NCBI RefSeq assembly: GCF_000373105.1
Contig: NZ_KB890427.1
Span: forward strand, 62,001 to 126,000
Length of the DNA stretch: 64,000 bases
Origin: Neolewinella persica DSM 23188
Lineage (GTDB): Bacteria > Bacteroidota > Bacteroidia > Chitinophagales > Saprospiraceae
Direction of reading: 5' to 3'
A program made the translations under genes and the position numbers. Below the pieces are notes generated by a model, which made no database searches, had not been told where the DNA came from, and saw only the letters and a list, made by a program, of their open reading frames with translations. Below, one piece after another: positions 34,189 to 42,977 of the stretch (within the stretch, counting starts at the first letter, position 1; each line of letters opens with the position of its first letter).

Positions 34189-35672
34189 GGAATATGGATA
34201 TTGTAATAATCCAAAATTAAACTCCATAATCGCTCATACTGGACAACTTCATTGTAAGAATCTTGATGAACTTCTTGAAAAGGAAATTTGTCAAGATTCC
34301 TTATGTACCTTTTGTAAGCAATGGAAGCAGATTGAATATTTATTCCTTGATTGCCTAAGTACAGTATCCCACTAATAAAAAGTCTACTTCGGTTGAATGA
34401 TTTAAGTGTTAGGTGCCTTCTTATGTACTTGTCCGCGAATTCATTTTTAAAGTCAAAATCTCCTTTTTCTCTTTTGAGTAGGTTGAATAACAGTCTGAGA
34501 ATGACAACTTGAATATTTCTAAACCCTTTTTCCTTTGTTACAAATTCAAAATTGTTTAAGAATTTTCCAACTCTGAACTTTATGAAATGCACGTCTCCGT
34601 CTTTCAGTCTAATTTGTTTTAATGTTACCCCAAGGAATATGTATGCTTCAAAGATTAGGATAGTTTCTGAGAAGTAGTTGTCAATGTTTTCACTAATCTC
34701 TCCAAATTTATACTCTTTAAAGTAATCATAGCCCTTTTGAAAATTACCTGTTCTTAAACATAGGAACATCAACAGTTCTTGGACCTTATAATAGTTACGA
34801 GAATCTTCAGGAATAGAATTCAACAGTTCAAGCGCAGCTATTTCACCTTTTCGGAACTCGCATAATTGTAAAAAGCTACTGATTCGATTAATTTTGAAAA
34901 CTACAAGGTATTTATCTTTTAATACTAGCTCTTCGCGTTTTACGAGGAAGTCGATAGCATCATTACTTACTCTTAAAACTTCAACAAAGTTATTCTCAGC
35001 AAGGTAAAAGTTTATCTCAAGAACAAATAAGTGATAGTGCCAAAGAATGAACTTAAAATGATCTCTTCTGGGCAGCATTTTTTCAAACGCCCTAAATGCA
35101 ATCGCTCTAATTTTCTCAAATGATTCTTGGGAATTCCTTAGATGGGCTATATAAAAAGAAGCATCATAAAGTTCCGCCATAGCCACCCCCAACTCCCCCA
35201 AATAATCACTCTGTTCCAGATAATGCACAATATCTGGCCCAACGGAGGGCCGATCTGCAAGGACATCGGTCAGCAGGGAAGAGGCTTCCAATAAATCGTA
35301 CTCTTGACTGAGTTGGATGTTGGCGTCGATCAGCTTGCGGGGAAGAAGGTCGTAGGCGTAAGGATTACTTCTGGCTAATGCGATACTGCTCCAGCAAAGC
35401 AGGGATGCTTCCGGGCGACTTTCTGGCGAGGGGGTGTCAGGGGACACTGCAGTAATCCCGTCCAGTAATGCATATTTAAGCTTATGCTTCACCTTACGGT
35501 AAGCGGGACTGCTTTTGGAGAGTTTAAGTTTCTTGGCAGCTCCTTGATCCGTCGGGGTCGCGACCCTGCGTATGTACAGGTACAGCGCATTTGCTTGCCG
35601 GCCCAGTTTGGTGTCGTCAATTGGCAGATGCCTTTTGCCCAGTAAACTAACCAGTTCTTTGAATTTCTTCAT
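34185..35672 (-). CDS. Large helical protein, paralog of upstream gene, possible TPR regulator
   Basis: A 495 aa protein, unrecognised. It is almost all alpha-helix, with TPR-like antiparallel pairs around LLTDVLADRPSVGPDIVHYL and LRTGNFQKGYDYFKEYKFGE. Residues ~1-75 align with the start of its neighbour (LG..LPID, ALYLYIRR, AAKKLKLSKSSPAYRKVKHK, LLDGITAV), and AAKKLKLSKSS could be an HTH. Base composition changes inside the gene: the first ~165 codons are GC-rich and host-like, the rest clearly A+T-rich. The start overlaps the previous gene's stop by four bases (ATGA), so they are co-translated. Confidence 0.65.
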   Translation of the reverse strand: MKKFKELVSLLGKRHLPIDDTKLGRQANALYLYIRRVATPTDQGAAKKLKLSKSSPAYRKVKHKLKYALLDGITAVSPDTPSPESRPEASLLCWSSIALARSNPYAYDLLPRKLIDANIQLSQEYDLLEASSLLTDVLADRPSVGPDIVHYLEQSDYLGELGVAMAELYDASFYIAHLRNSQESFEKIRAIAFRAFEKMLPRRDHFKFILWHYHLFVLEINFYLAENNFVEVLRVSNDAIDFLVKREELVLKDKYLVVFKINRISSFLQLCEFRKGEIAALELLNSIPEDSRNYYKVQELLMFLCLRTGNFQKGYDYFKEYKFGEISENIDNYFSETILIFEAYIFLGVTLKQIRLKDGDVHFIKFRVGKFLNNFEFVTKEKGFRNIQVVILRLLFNLLKREKGDFDFKNEFADKYIRRHLTLKSFNRSRLFISGILYLGNQGINIQSASIAYKRYIRNLDKFPFQEVHQDSYNEVVQYERLWSLILDYYNIHIP

Positions 35673-37165
35673 GACTGGGTACTTTTAGTGCGTGGCTTTC
35701 TAGCGCTGACTCGCTTCATGCCAAGCAGGTCCAGAAAAAGTTCCCAAAGCAACTCAAAAGGAATTATTTCCTCCAGCGGGCGGTCAGCCTTATGCTTGCC
35801 CATCTTCTCGAAATACTTTAAGGTATGTCTGGTTACGGCCACCCGGTGAAAAGCCTGCTCGGGAAGTATGGCTAATGCACTGATTAATAGCCCCGCACGC
35901 TTGCTGCAGCTGTTTGGCTGAATCGACAGAAGGGCTTCAAGTACTCTGCGGTAGTTCGCATACCGCCGACGGTGAAGCTCCAAAAAAGCTTGTGCCAGCA
36001 ATAAATGGATACTGTTGTGTGAATCCGGATAGGAGGTGGTAAAGGCGGTCAGGGAGTCTTTTAATTTGGTCTTTGAACCGCCGAATCGGCCACTGACATC
36101 CTCGATTTTACCTGCTTTGTTTAGTAGTAGAAGGTAGGCGGAGAAAAGGACGTAGGATTCCCATTGTTGTGTCCGAAGGTCGCGCTGTAGCAGGGAGAAG
36201 TAATCCGAAGCTTGTTGGAAATCGGCTGACCTGAACGATAAAAGTACAATCAGCTCTACGGTCTTCAGGTACTGAAAGCTGCCAGCGTCCTGCGAGGACA
36301 GCAATTTCTTAGCATACACCAAGCCTTCCGCATAGTTGTCAGTTTGTAACAGCGCATAACTGAGAGAGGCAACGTAAGGAGATTGTAAATAATGAAACCG
36401 TTCCTCCTGGGAGAGGCAAAAATCTATCGCCTCGTGAGCTTTGGCAATTACGCCCGAGTAGTCAGCCAGTAAAAAGCAACACTTTACTTCAAAGGTCAGG
36501 TAAGTGAGATTGAACCGCAGGTTGTTGGTGGCTTCGCGATAGCGTTGCATATCCCCCCGAAGAAAAGAAACGGCCACCTCTCTTTCTTGTAAGGGAGGCC
36601 AGCTTCGCTCCAGGAGATCCAGGTGGTTGACGGCACTCTTTAATTTTCTCAACCGACGGCAAAGCTCCCGATAATAAGTTGCCTTCTCGCGGTAATGACG
36701 ATACTCGGATTTTTCATAATAACGGTTTGCCCGTAGCAGCGCCAACAACTCCACGGATACGCGCGAAGCATCGGTGAAATGATGACGTTCCGCCTGCTTA
36801 AAGGCTTCTTTTAAGTAAGGGATAAGTACCGATGAATCCGCCACGAGACTTTGCCGTTTAGCCACCGCAATAAGCTTCCAGACATACCTGCTGGCTTGCT
36901 CAGGATCATCATTCCCTTTTGGGGCGTTACTTATGGCGGATAGGCCGTTCAGTAAAGAAAACTCCAGATAGGCTAATGACTGTAGAAACATTACGGAGTC
37001 GCTCGCAAGACCAAGATGGGTGGCTGCTTTTTCTTTCGTTGTAGTGCCAAGGTTACGCTTGACGTAGGTGTACAGCCCAAGGGCCGTACGGCCTTCTTTT
37101 AGCGAAAGGTCAAGTGGCAGGTAACCCTGCCCCAACTGCTGAATGAGGACGGCTAATTGGTACAT
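35669..37165 (-). CDS. Large helical protein, first of a paralogous pair, possible TPR regulator
   Basis: A 498 aa protein, unrecognised. It starts MYQLAVLIQQLGQGYLPLDL and shares the N-terminal pattern of the next gene (ALGLYTYVKR, KEKAATHLGLASDS, LLNGLSAI). The middle and C-terminal parts look like TPR or similar helical repeats (LLADYSGVIAKAHEAIDFCL, LLQTDNYAEGLVYAKKLLSS, SFRSADFQQASDYFSLL). No catalytic motif or signal peptide is seen, so it should be cytoplasmic. A helical sensor fused to an N-terminal HTH-like region is reminiscent of RRNPP peptide receptors; that is inference. Confidence 0.65.
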   Translation of the reverse strand: MYQLAVLIQQLGQGYLPLDLSLKEGRTALGLYTYVKRNLGTTTKEKAATHLGLASDSVMFLQSLAYLEFSLLNGLSAISNAPKGNDDPEQASRYVWKLIAVAKRQSLVADSSVLIPYLKEAFKQAERHHFTDASRVSVELLALLRANRYYEKSEYRHYREKATYYRELCRRLRKLKSAVNHLDLLERSWPPLQEREVAVSFLRGDMQRYREATNNLRFNLTYLTFEVKCCFLLADYSGVIAKAHEAIDFCLSQEERFHYLQSPYVASLSYALLQTDNYAEGLVYAKKLLSSQDAGSFQYLKTVELIVLLSFRSADFQQASDYFSLLQRDLRTQQWESYVLFSAYLLLLNKAGKIEDVSGRFGGSKTKLKDSLTAFTTSYPDSHNSIHLLLAQAFLELHRRRYANYRRVLEALLSIQPNSCSKRAGLLISALAILPEQAFHRVAVTRHTLKYFEKMGKHKADRPLEEIIPFELLWELFLDLLGMKRVSARKPRTKSTQS

Positions 37166-37498
37166 TATATAATTTCCGGACAGAAAAAGAACACGTCGTA
37201 TACTCTGGAAAAGAGAATAGAAAAGAAAGCTATAATAGCCAATTAGACTACCGGAAAATAACCTAACGTTGAGAATTTGCCGATTTGCCGAAAGAGGATA
37301 TTGGGTAAGGTAGAAAGTCTTAGCTGGACGGCAAAACGTAAATTGTCTTAAGTTGTTGTAATACAGGTGTTTGGGCGCAAATAATGATTTTGGGAGGTTC
37401 GTATTGGCGGAACAATGAAATGTTCTTCGTCTTTGGTAACCGAATCTGTTGTGGAGACCTTTGTGATATCAGTATAAAACAGATAAAATAAAACCGAT
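37166..37498. other. Divergent intergenic region
   Basis: 333 A+T-rich bases between the divergent 498 aa and 150 aa genes. A 35-codon plus-strand frame from 37384 is present but shows no family features. Probably contains both promoters. Confidence 0.35.
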
Positions 37499-37951
37499 AT
37501 GCACGAAAAATTAATCAACGCTCAATATGTGGACAGTTGTCAGACCGGGATCTTAACACAAGTTACTTTAGGATCGCCCAAATTTTTAGATTGCCGAAAT
37601 TTTGGAATTTGTCGAATGAGGGTAATCTCCGGAACCACGCACAATGGCTGCAATAATTGCCTTAGGGGATACTTACGGGTAGATATTCCTACCGGTCGTT
37701 TACTCCTTCATTTTCCGACTTCCCTGATCAAAGGAAACCTGCAGCAACGGTTTTTTAACAACCAGCTTTTCCGCATGGACGACGATTTCGTTATCCCGAC
37801 AAGCATTGCCAAGAATTTAGGCTATACCGGGGAAACAGTAAAAATCAGGCGCGGAACCTACCCGGTTCTGAACGGCGAGCAATTTCTAACCCTCTCGCTT
37901 CGGATTAGTGTGGCAGCCACCAAAATGGCAGACTTACCGTTGGTCGCCTGA
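37499..37951 (+). CDS. Hypothetical protein with N-terminal cysteines
   Basis: A 150 aa soluble protein that I do not recognise. Five Cys are in the first third (DSCQTG, DCRNFGICRMR, GCNNCLRG), a possible metal site. The second half has PTSIAKNLGYTGETVKIRRG, which reads like a small DNA- or ligand-binding beta-helix fold, but no family is assigned. Divergent from the 498 aa helical protein and possibly part of the same locus. Confidence 0.4.
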   Translation: MHEKLINAQYVDSCQTGILTQVTLGSPKFLDCRNFGICRMRVISGTTHNGCNNCLRGYLRVDIPTGRLLLHFPTSLIKGNLQQRFFNNQLFRMDDDFVIPTSIAKNLGYTGETVKIRRGTYPVLNGEQFLTLSLRISVAATKMADLPLVA

Positions 37952-37997
37952 TCGGAGACGGTTGCCTGCACTTGCCCTGCTTCTTATAAGGTGTGCC

Positions 37998-38015
37998 TGC
38001 ACCTGCGGCCGCGCC
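37998..38015 (+). repeat. Dispersed 18-mer repeat copy
   Basis: TGCACCTGCGGCCGCGCC, followed by AGTCAAGCAGTCAGATCG and inverted TCAAACAGTCCTGC / GCACTGTTTGACTC (about 38045-38080), a second local palindrome. Confidence 0.7.
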
Positions 38016-38167
38016 CTTATTAGTCAAGCAGTCAGATCGTCAAGAAGTCAAACAGTCCTGCTCGCACTGTTTGACTCCCGGACTATTTGACGCTCTGACT
38101 ATTACAGCGGCCAAGCCAGATATCCCTGTTCTTCCCTTTTTTCTTAATGTCTTAATGGTTCCTCTCC

Positions 38168-40738
38168 CTACTGCCGCCCAAAAGTACTGGCCACACTAAT
38201 CCGCACCCCAAAGTCATCATACTTGAAATCCCGGAAGCTTGTCACGAACTCCACACGTAGAACGCGGAAAATATTATCAATGGAATAACCAAGTTCGGTA
38301 TAATTTTCTGAGGTGGGGGTATGGAGATAGTTCACAAAAAGGTCCTCTTTGAGGCCCATCAGGTGAAGTTCCCATATCTGAGTGAGCAGAAACTTACGGA
38401 ATTGATAGTGGGCATAGGCTTCGACGTATTCCTGATTGGTACTTTCCAGATAATAGGGGAGCAGGCGGTAGCTGCCAATGGGGTCGAGGGAGGTGAGGAT
38501 GAGCTCTGAAGTGGAGAAGTGCTTGAAGTCGGGGAAGTCAACCGCTTCGTTGTTCAGGAAGGCACCACCTCGTACGAGGAAGTCGACCTGGCCCTTACGG
38601 CCCACATCAAACCGGCGTTGGTAGCCGGCTTCCAGCTGGGTAAAGTCAGCCGTGCTGTTGCCGATGCCGGGCAGGCCGCCGCGCAGCTTGGCCGTGATGG
38701 TTGGGGCGGTATTTTCGATCAGCCGCTTTTTACCATTCTCAATGCGGTACTCCAGCCCGGGGCGCCAGGCCATACTGACCTGGGCTGTGGCTGCCGGACT
38801 GACGGTGTTGATCACGCCAAACTCGGCGTTAAACGGCGCATTCGGAGCGTAAGCCTCGTCTTTGCCAAACCAGGTTTGCTCAGAATTATTGCGCACCGCC
38901 CGGCGATCCTCGTAGGCCAACGTGGCACTAACGGTGATTGCCTCATTATACTTCCTGTTGTACTCAAACTGTCCGTAGGCCCGCTCGTAGAGGTGGATGT
39001 AGTTGTTCCCGTTAAACAGGTTAGCGAAGGTGCTGATCCACGGCTCAATCGCTGGCTGGTCATTAAACTGCCGCAGAAAGCGGCCACCGCTGAGTTGGAA
39101 GCGTGGTTTTTGGTTTTCACCACTGCGGCCCAGCCGCAGGTCCGTCTGCCAGCTAAGCCGGTTCCAGGCAAGGCCGTACCGTGGGGTCACCCCGAGGCCG
39201 ATTTTCTTTTTGGTGTCCTTCCAGCCAATTCGCCCACCGAGGGCGTAGCCTTCCACTGGATTGAAGAAGGGGTCGGGGAAAAAGTTGAAGCGTTGGTGCG
39301 GGTTCTTGCGCTTTCGATCGTTTCCGGTCTTGATTTTTATGCCGCTTTCTCCACTATCATCATTGACGCTGACCTTCAGTGCTTCCGCTTCGGCCTTTTT
39401 TTGAACACTGTCCGCCAACGCATACGCCAATACTTCCTGAGCGGTTAGTGGTACCGGACGGATCTCAGCCCAGGCTGCCGTGTCTCTGATCACCACCACC
39501 GTACTGTCTTGGATGTAACTGTAGTTACTGACGACTTCAGGTTCATCGCTTTTTTTGCGCTCTTCTTTTTCGTAGCTGCGCATCAATTTGCGCAGATCTT
39601 TGGCTTTTATCTCTTCTCCTTCGGCAAGGCGCTGCTCCAATTCTGAGACCTCCCGGGCCTTTGTCGTTTTACGGGCGATTTCGGGTTGGCTCTTCTCGTC
39701 GATGACCTCTACGTAGCCGCCAAGATCTGGGTTCAGCGTCAGTAGATAGTCGCTTACCGTACTCAGGTAGTGGTACTCAAATCCGACGCCGAAGATTTGA
39801 CCAGCGGCGTCCAGGGTAGTGGTGACGGGCATCCAGACATGCTCTTCTATTTCGGCAAAATTTTGTGCTATGTCGATCTGGAATCCGAGTTTGAAGGTCG
39901 TCAATTCCAGGCTGTGCAACGACCAGTCTCCCTGCACGATGTAGACGTAGCCTTCGAAGACGTCCTCGCCCCGGCTCCGCGGAATCACCTTGATTTTGTT
40001 GATCAGCTCGTCCTGGTCTACGAAGACGCCCTCGTGCTCGAATTTGTAGTAACCGAAAGCCTTCGGGTTGAGCGGACTCACGACCTCTCCGGCAACCAGC
40101 GGATCGTAAAAGGAAGTGAAAAGATACTGGTTAGCATCGAAGTCAGAATCGCCGACTTCCAGTTTCGAAAGCAGCTCCTGCTTGTAGGTGTTGGGGCGGG
40201 TGTACGCCACTTTGCTGGTTGATTCGGAGGTAAATGGTCGCTTGATCACCTCGTCGATTTCCTTCTTGTCTTCCTTCGGGGCCATCATCCGGATCAGTCC
40301 GGGAATTTTATTCACTTTGCCCGTCCCCTTGATGTACACCTGGGCAGTGTAGGCGTCTAGTTGGTTGCGGTGAAAGTCGGCCTTGGCGATGGCCCGCCGG
40401 ATGACGGCGTAGCTCTTGTCTTCCCCACCGCTGATGATCTCTACCGTTTCCAGGTCGAGAGCTTCACTAACCAGTTGAACGTCGAGATCGCCACCTCGCA
40501 CGGTTTTTACCTGCGTCTGGTAGCCAAGGTAGGAGAAAACGGCTTTGTTGCCACCGCCGAGGTCGACCCGGAAGAATCCGTCTGCGTTACTGGCGGCTCC
40601 ACTTTTGGAGGCGGGGACGTAGATGGAGGCAAAGGGTAGCGGGTCACCGGTTTCAGCATCGGTGATTCGGCCCGTCAGGGTTTGGGCGCGGACGCTGGTG
40701 CAAAAGAAAAGACAAAGGAGCAGGGTAAGGTAACGCAT
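38168..40738 (-). CDS. DUF5686 outer-membrane protein with carboxypeptidase-regulatory-like domain
   Basis: An 856 aa exported protein. After the signal peptide (to ~residue 18, CTSVRAQ) comes a beta-sandwich CarboxypepD_reg-like domain: TLTGRITDAETGDPLPFASI, DGFFRVDLGG, VFSYLGYQT. The rest is DUF5686, with VYIKGTGKVNKIP, and a C-terminal part that is rich in beta-strands like an outer-membrane barrel, ending in VSTFGRQ. The family is found in Bacteroidota; its function is not settled. The 18-mer repeat also occurs in the signal-peptide codons (40685-40702). Confidence 0.9.
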   Translation of the reverse strand: MRYLTLLLCLFFCTSVRAQTLTGRITDAETGDPLPFASIYVPASKSGAASNADGFFRVDLGGGNKAVFSYLGYQTQVKTVRGGDLDVQLVSEALDLETVEIISGGEDKSYAVIRRAIAKADFHRNQLDAYTAQVYIKGTGKVNKIPGLIRMMAPKEDKKEIDEVIKRPFTSESTSKVAYTRPNTYKQELLSKLEVGDSDFDANQYLFTSFYDPLVAGEVVSPLNPKAFGYYKFEHEGVFVDQDELINKIKVIPRSRGEDVFEGYVYIVQGDWSLHSLELTTFKLGFQIDIAQNFAEIEEHVWMPVTTTLDAAGQIFGVGFEYHYLSTVSDYLLTLNPDLGGYVEVIDEKSQPEIARKTTKAREVSELEQRLAEGEEIKAKDLRKLMRSYEKEERKKSDEPEVVSNYSYIQDSTVVVIRDTAAWAEIRPVPLTAQEVLAYALADSVQKKAEAEALKVSVNDDSGESGIKIKTGNDRKRKNPHQRFNFFPDPFFNPVEGYALGGRIGWKDTKKKIGLGVTPRYGLAWNRLSWQTDLRLGRSGENQKPRFQLSGGRFLRQFNDQPAIEPWISTFANLFNGNNYIHLYERAYGQFEYNRKYNEAITVSATLAYEDRRAVRNNSEQTWFGKDEAYAPNAPFNAEFGVINTVSPAATAQVSMAWRPGLEYRIENGKKRLIENTAPTITAKLRGGLPGIGNSTADFTQLEAGYQRRFDVGRKGQVDFLVRGGAFLNNEAVDFPDFKHFSTSELILTSLDPIGSYRLLPYYLESTNQEYVEAYAHYQFRKFLLTQIWELHLMGLKEDLFVNYLHTPTSENYTELGYSIDNIFRVLRVEFVTSFRDFKYDDFGVRISVASTFGRQ
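40685..40702 (-). repeat. 18-mer repeat variant within the DUF5686 signal peptide
   Basis: GGCGCGGACGCTGGTGCA in the coding region; translated in the gene as part of CTSVRAQ. Could be chance at this divergence, but the same arrangement (repeat in a signal-peptide codon run) recurs at 44262-44279. Confidence 0.45.
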
Positions 40739-41007
40739 GGGGTCGTTGGTTATGAGCTACGAATGTAATCATCAGCCTATATCTTCCATTGGGCTTTAAC
40801 GGAACTTTATACTAATGGCCTTTGGTGACCGACAAAGCAGCTGGTTAGTCCATAGTTACTGCCGCATGGCTCAGCTCGCTCGTATGGCTATTGGTCCGAA
40901 GTGTGCATTGGCTCGTGGGTAGCCCTACTCACTGCCAGGCCAAAGGCCGATCTGCCAAGCAAGGGAGCAAAGCGACTTTGCGTCTACTCTCGTTGTATCT
41001 TGGCTGT
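40739..41007. other. Divergent intergenic region with repeat fragment
   Basis: Contains ACTGCCGCATGGCTCAGC and CTCGCTCGTATGGC, a degenerate GCGGTAGCC-family copy. No gene; promoters of DUF5686 and AraC genes expected. Confidence 0.4.
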
Positions 41008-42162
41008 ATGCTAGTGCGCCCCATCCTGATCGCCGGTGCCTTTCAGGCCCTGTTTTTGCTCGTATTGGTGGTCAACAAACGTCCCTCCAACCGTGCCGAC
41101 CGGTACCTGGTCGCCTGGCTGTTGCTCATTAGCCTCAACCTTTTCTTCTTCTACGACGCCAACGCTGCGGTGCCTGCGGCCCCGGTACCTCTGCAGGTCA
41201 TCGGCTATTACCTTCCCCTGCTACACGCACCCGTCATGTTTGCCTATATTCATCAGCTCACGGCCGGTGCCGCCATCAAACGATTCACCCTGCTGGTACA
41301 TGCCCTCCCCTTCTTAATCGGCGGGGCGGGGTTACTGTATTATTACGTAGACCCGAACATTGAGCTGAGCTTCCTACGGGGCTTTATCCGGCATGGAGGC
41401 CCCGACCCACTTTACTACCGTTACTTCGCAGGTATCCCATTGGCCATTTCCGGAGCAGGTTATGCCGTCGCCGGACTAATACGGCTTCTGCGCTACCAAC
41501 GCCGGCTGCCCCAGCTGCACGCCAACCCTTCCCTGGTTAACCTCGATTGGCTTCGGTACCTGGCCATTGTCGCCGTTCTGTTTTTTTGCGTCATTTTTGC
41601 CACGATCCAGTTCGGACCAGATACAGCGTTAATCACCTCAAACAACGTCTTCTTGCTTGTTGGCGTCGTAACCACCCTGCACGTCTTTATCTTAGGATAC
41701 TTCGGCTTGCGCCAACGGATATTGTTGCCGGCTCAGGAAGAGCTCGTCGCTAAATCCAACACCGGAAAGTCAGAACCGGCCTACGCCAATTCCGGCCTTT
41801 CGTCCAAAGACGCAGCTGTCCTGTACGCTGACCTTACTGAGCACATGACCACCCACCATCCGTACCTGGAGGCTGATCTCAACCTCCCCGGTCTGGCTAC
41901 CCAGCTAGGTTGTACCCCCAATCAGCTGTCTCAAGTAATTAACCAGGAAGCCGGCACCAACTTTTTTACCTTCGTCAATGCTTACCGCATCGAAGCAGTA
42001 AAGCGGAAAATGAAGGATTCTTCGCTGGCCCACTTTACCATTCTTGCCCTCGCCTTCGATGCGGGCTTCGGCTCCAAGGCCTCCTTCAATAAGGTCTTCA
42101 AGGAAACAACCGGAGAAACGCCCTCCGCCTTTCGCCGAAAAAACCTAAAAAAGGCGTCCTAA
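41008..42162 (+). CDS. AraC-family regulator with N-terminal membrane domain
   Basis: A 384 aa membrane-bound transcription factor. The first ~240 residues hold about seven hydrophobic segments (IAGAFQALFLLVLVV, LVAWLLLISLNLFFFY and so on). The C-terminal ~100 residues form a double HTH: LNLPGLATQLGCTPNQLSQV and FTILALAFDAGFGSKASFNK, with ETTGETPSAFRR. ATG 41008 is preferred, as the frame upstream of it lies in a repeat-like intergenic stretch. Co-directional with the DUF2306 gene 56 bases downstream, a likely target or partner. Confidence 0.88.
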   Translation: MLVRPILIAGAFQALFLLVLVVNKRPSNRADRYLVAWLLLISLNLFFFYDANAAVPAAPVPLQVIGYYLPLLHAPVMFAYIHQLTAGAAIKRFTLLVHALPFLIGGAGLLYYYVDPNIELSFLRGFIRHGGPDPLYYRYFAGIPLAISGAGYAVAGLIRLLRYQRRLPQLHANPSLVNLDWLRYLAIVAVLFFCVIFATIQFGPDTALITSNNVFLLVGVVTTLHVFILGYFGLRQRILLPAQEELVAKSNTGKSEPAYANSGLSSKDAAVLYADLTEHMTTHHPYLEADLNLPGLATQLGCTPNQLSQVINQEAGTNFFTFVNAYRIEAVKRKMKDSSLAHFTILALAFDAGFGSKASFNKVFKETTGETPSAFRRKNLKKAS

Positions 42163-42218
42163 CCTGCCCGGACGGACGACAGGAGGCCACTGCCGCGCCA
42201 CTTTTGTGAAAAAAAACA

Positions 42219-42848
42219 ATGCTCCACCGTTTACTCAAAGGATTCATCGTTTTCCTTGCCATCGGCGTGAGTGGCTACTCCCTCAGCTACTTCGACTTTG
42301 AGGTTAAAAGCCTGCTGCTGTTAAAAGAAGAACTCATCCGCCAGCGGTGGTACCAACTGCTGTTTTATTCCCATTTGGCAGGAGGCGCCGTTGCGCTTTC
42401 TCTCGGCGGCTTCCAGTTTTCCCGTACGCTGCTCCGTAAACGAAAAATGCTACATCGCCGGATCGGAAAGACTTATCTGATGGCGGTAGCCTGGTCTGGC
42501 AGTACCGGGTTGTTTATTGCTTTCCTGGCCTACGGCGGTTGGATCGCAAAGCTGGGGTTTGCCGGCATGGCCATCGGCTGGCTCTTCACCTCCTGGAGAG
42601 GATTCCAAACCATCAGAGCCGGCAACGTAGACGCCCACCAACGCTGGATGCTGCGCAGTTACGCCTTTACCCTGGCGGCGGTTTCCTTCCGTCTCTGGCT
42701 TTTGGGAGGCCCGCTTTTTGGCATAGATTTTCTTCCGCTGTATCGTTTCGACAGCTGGGCTGCATGGGTGGGTAACCTGGTCGTCGCGGAGGTTTACCTT
42801 GCTTTTCAACGACCATCCCTGGCACCTGCGGCCGCGCCCCTTGAATAG
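42219..42848 (+). CDS. DUF2306-like membrane protein
   Basis: A 209 aa inner-membrane protein with about five membrane segments. The DUF2306 family pattern is visible: YSHLAGGAVALSLGGFQFS, LHRRIGKTYLMAVAWSGSTG, NVDAHQRWMLRSYAFTLAAV. Function is unknown. The last codons (APAAAPLE) and stop are encoded by an 18-mer repeat copy, so the C-terminus has been replaced or extended by the repeat. Confidence 0.8.
   Translation: MLHRLLKGFIVFLAIGVSGYSLSYFDFEVKSLLLLKEELIRQRWYQLLFYSHLAGGAVALSLGGFQFSRTLLRKRKMLHRRIGKTYLMAVAWSGSTGLFIAFLAYGGWIAKLGFAGMAIGWLFTSWRGFQTIRAGNVDAHQRWMLRSYAFTLAAVSFRLWLLGGPLFGIDFLPLYRFDSWAAWVGNLVVAEVYLAFQRPSLAPAAAPLE
42821..42838 (+). repeat. 18-mer repeat at the 3' end of the DUF2306-like gene
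   Basis: GGCACCTGCGGCCGCGCC; provides coding sequence for the last residues before the stop at 42846-42848. Confidence 0.7.
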
Positions 42849-42970
42849 TTCATAGTCGGTAGTGCATAGTTCGTAGTAGCTGCCGCAAGATGCATCCGCT
42901 TCACTCGTACAGAGAATACGAATGAGGTGAGCAGGCGTGCAGCAGCCACTATGAGCTACCGACTATGAAC
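42848..42970. repeat. Palindrome between DUF2306-like and amidohydrolase genes
   Basis: Outer arms GTTCATAGTCGGTAG (42848-42862) and CTACCGACTATGAAC (42956-42970), followed inward by imperfect pairing (GTAGCTGCCGCA and GTGCAGCAGCC). The centre carries CACTCGTACAGAGAATACGA. Lies between convergent genes. Confidence 0.75.
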
Positions 42971-42977
42971 CATTTGA

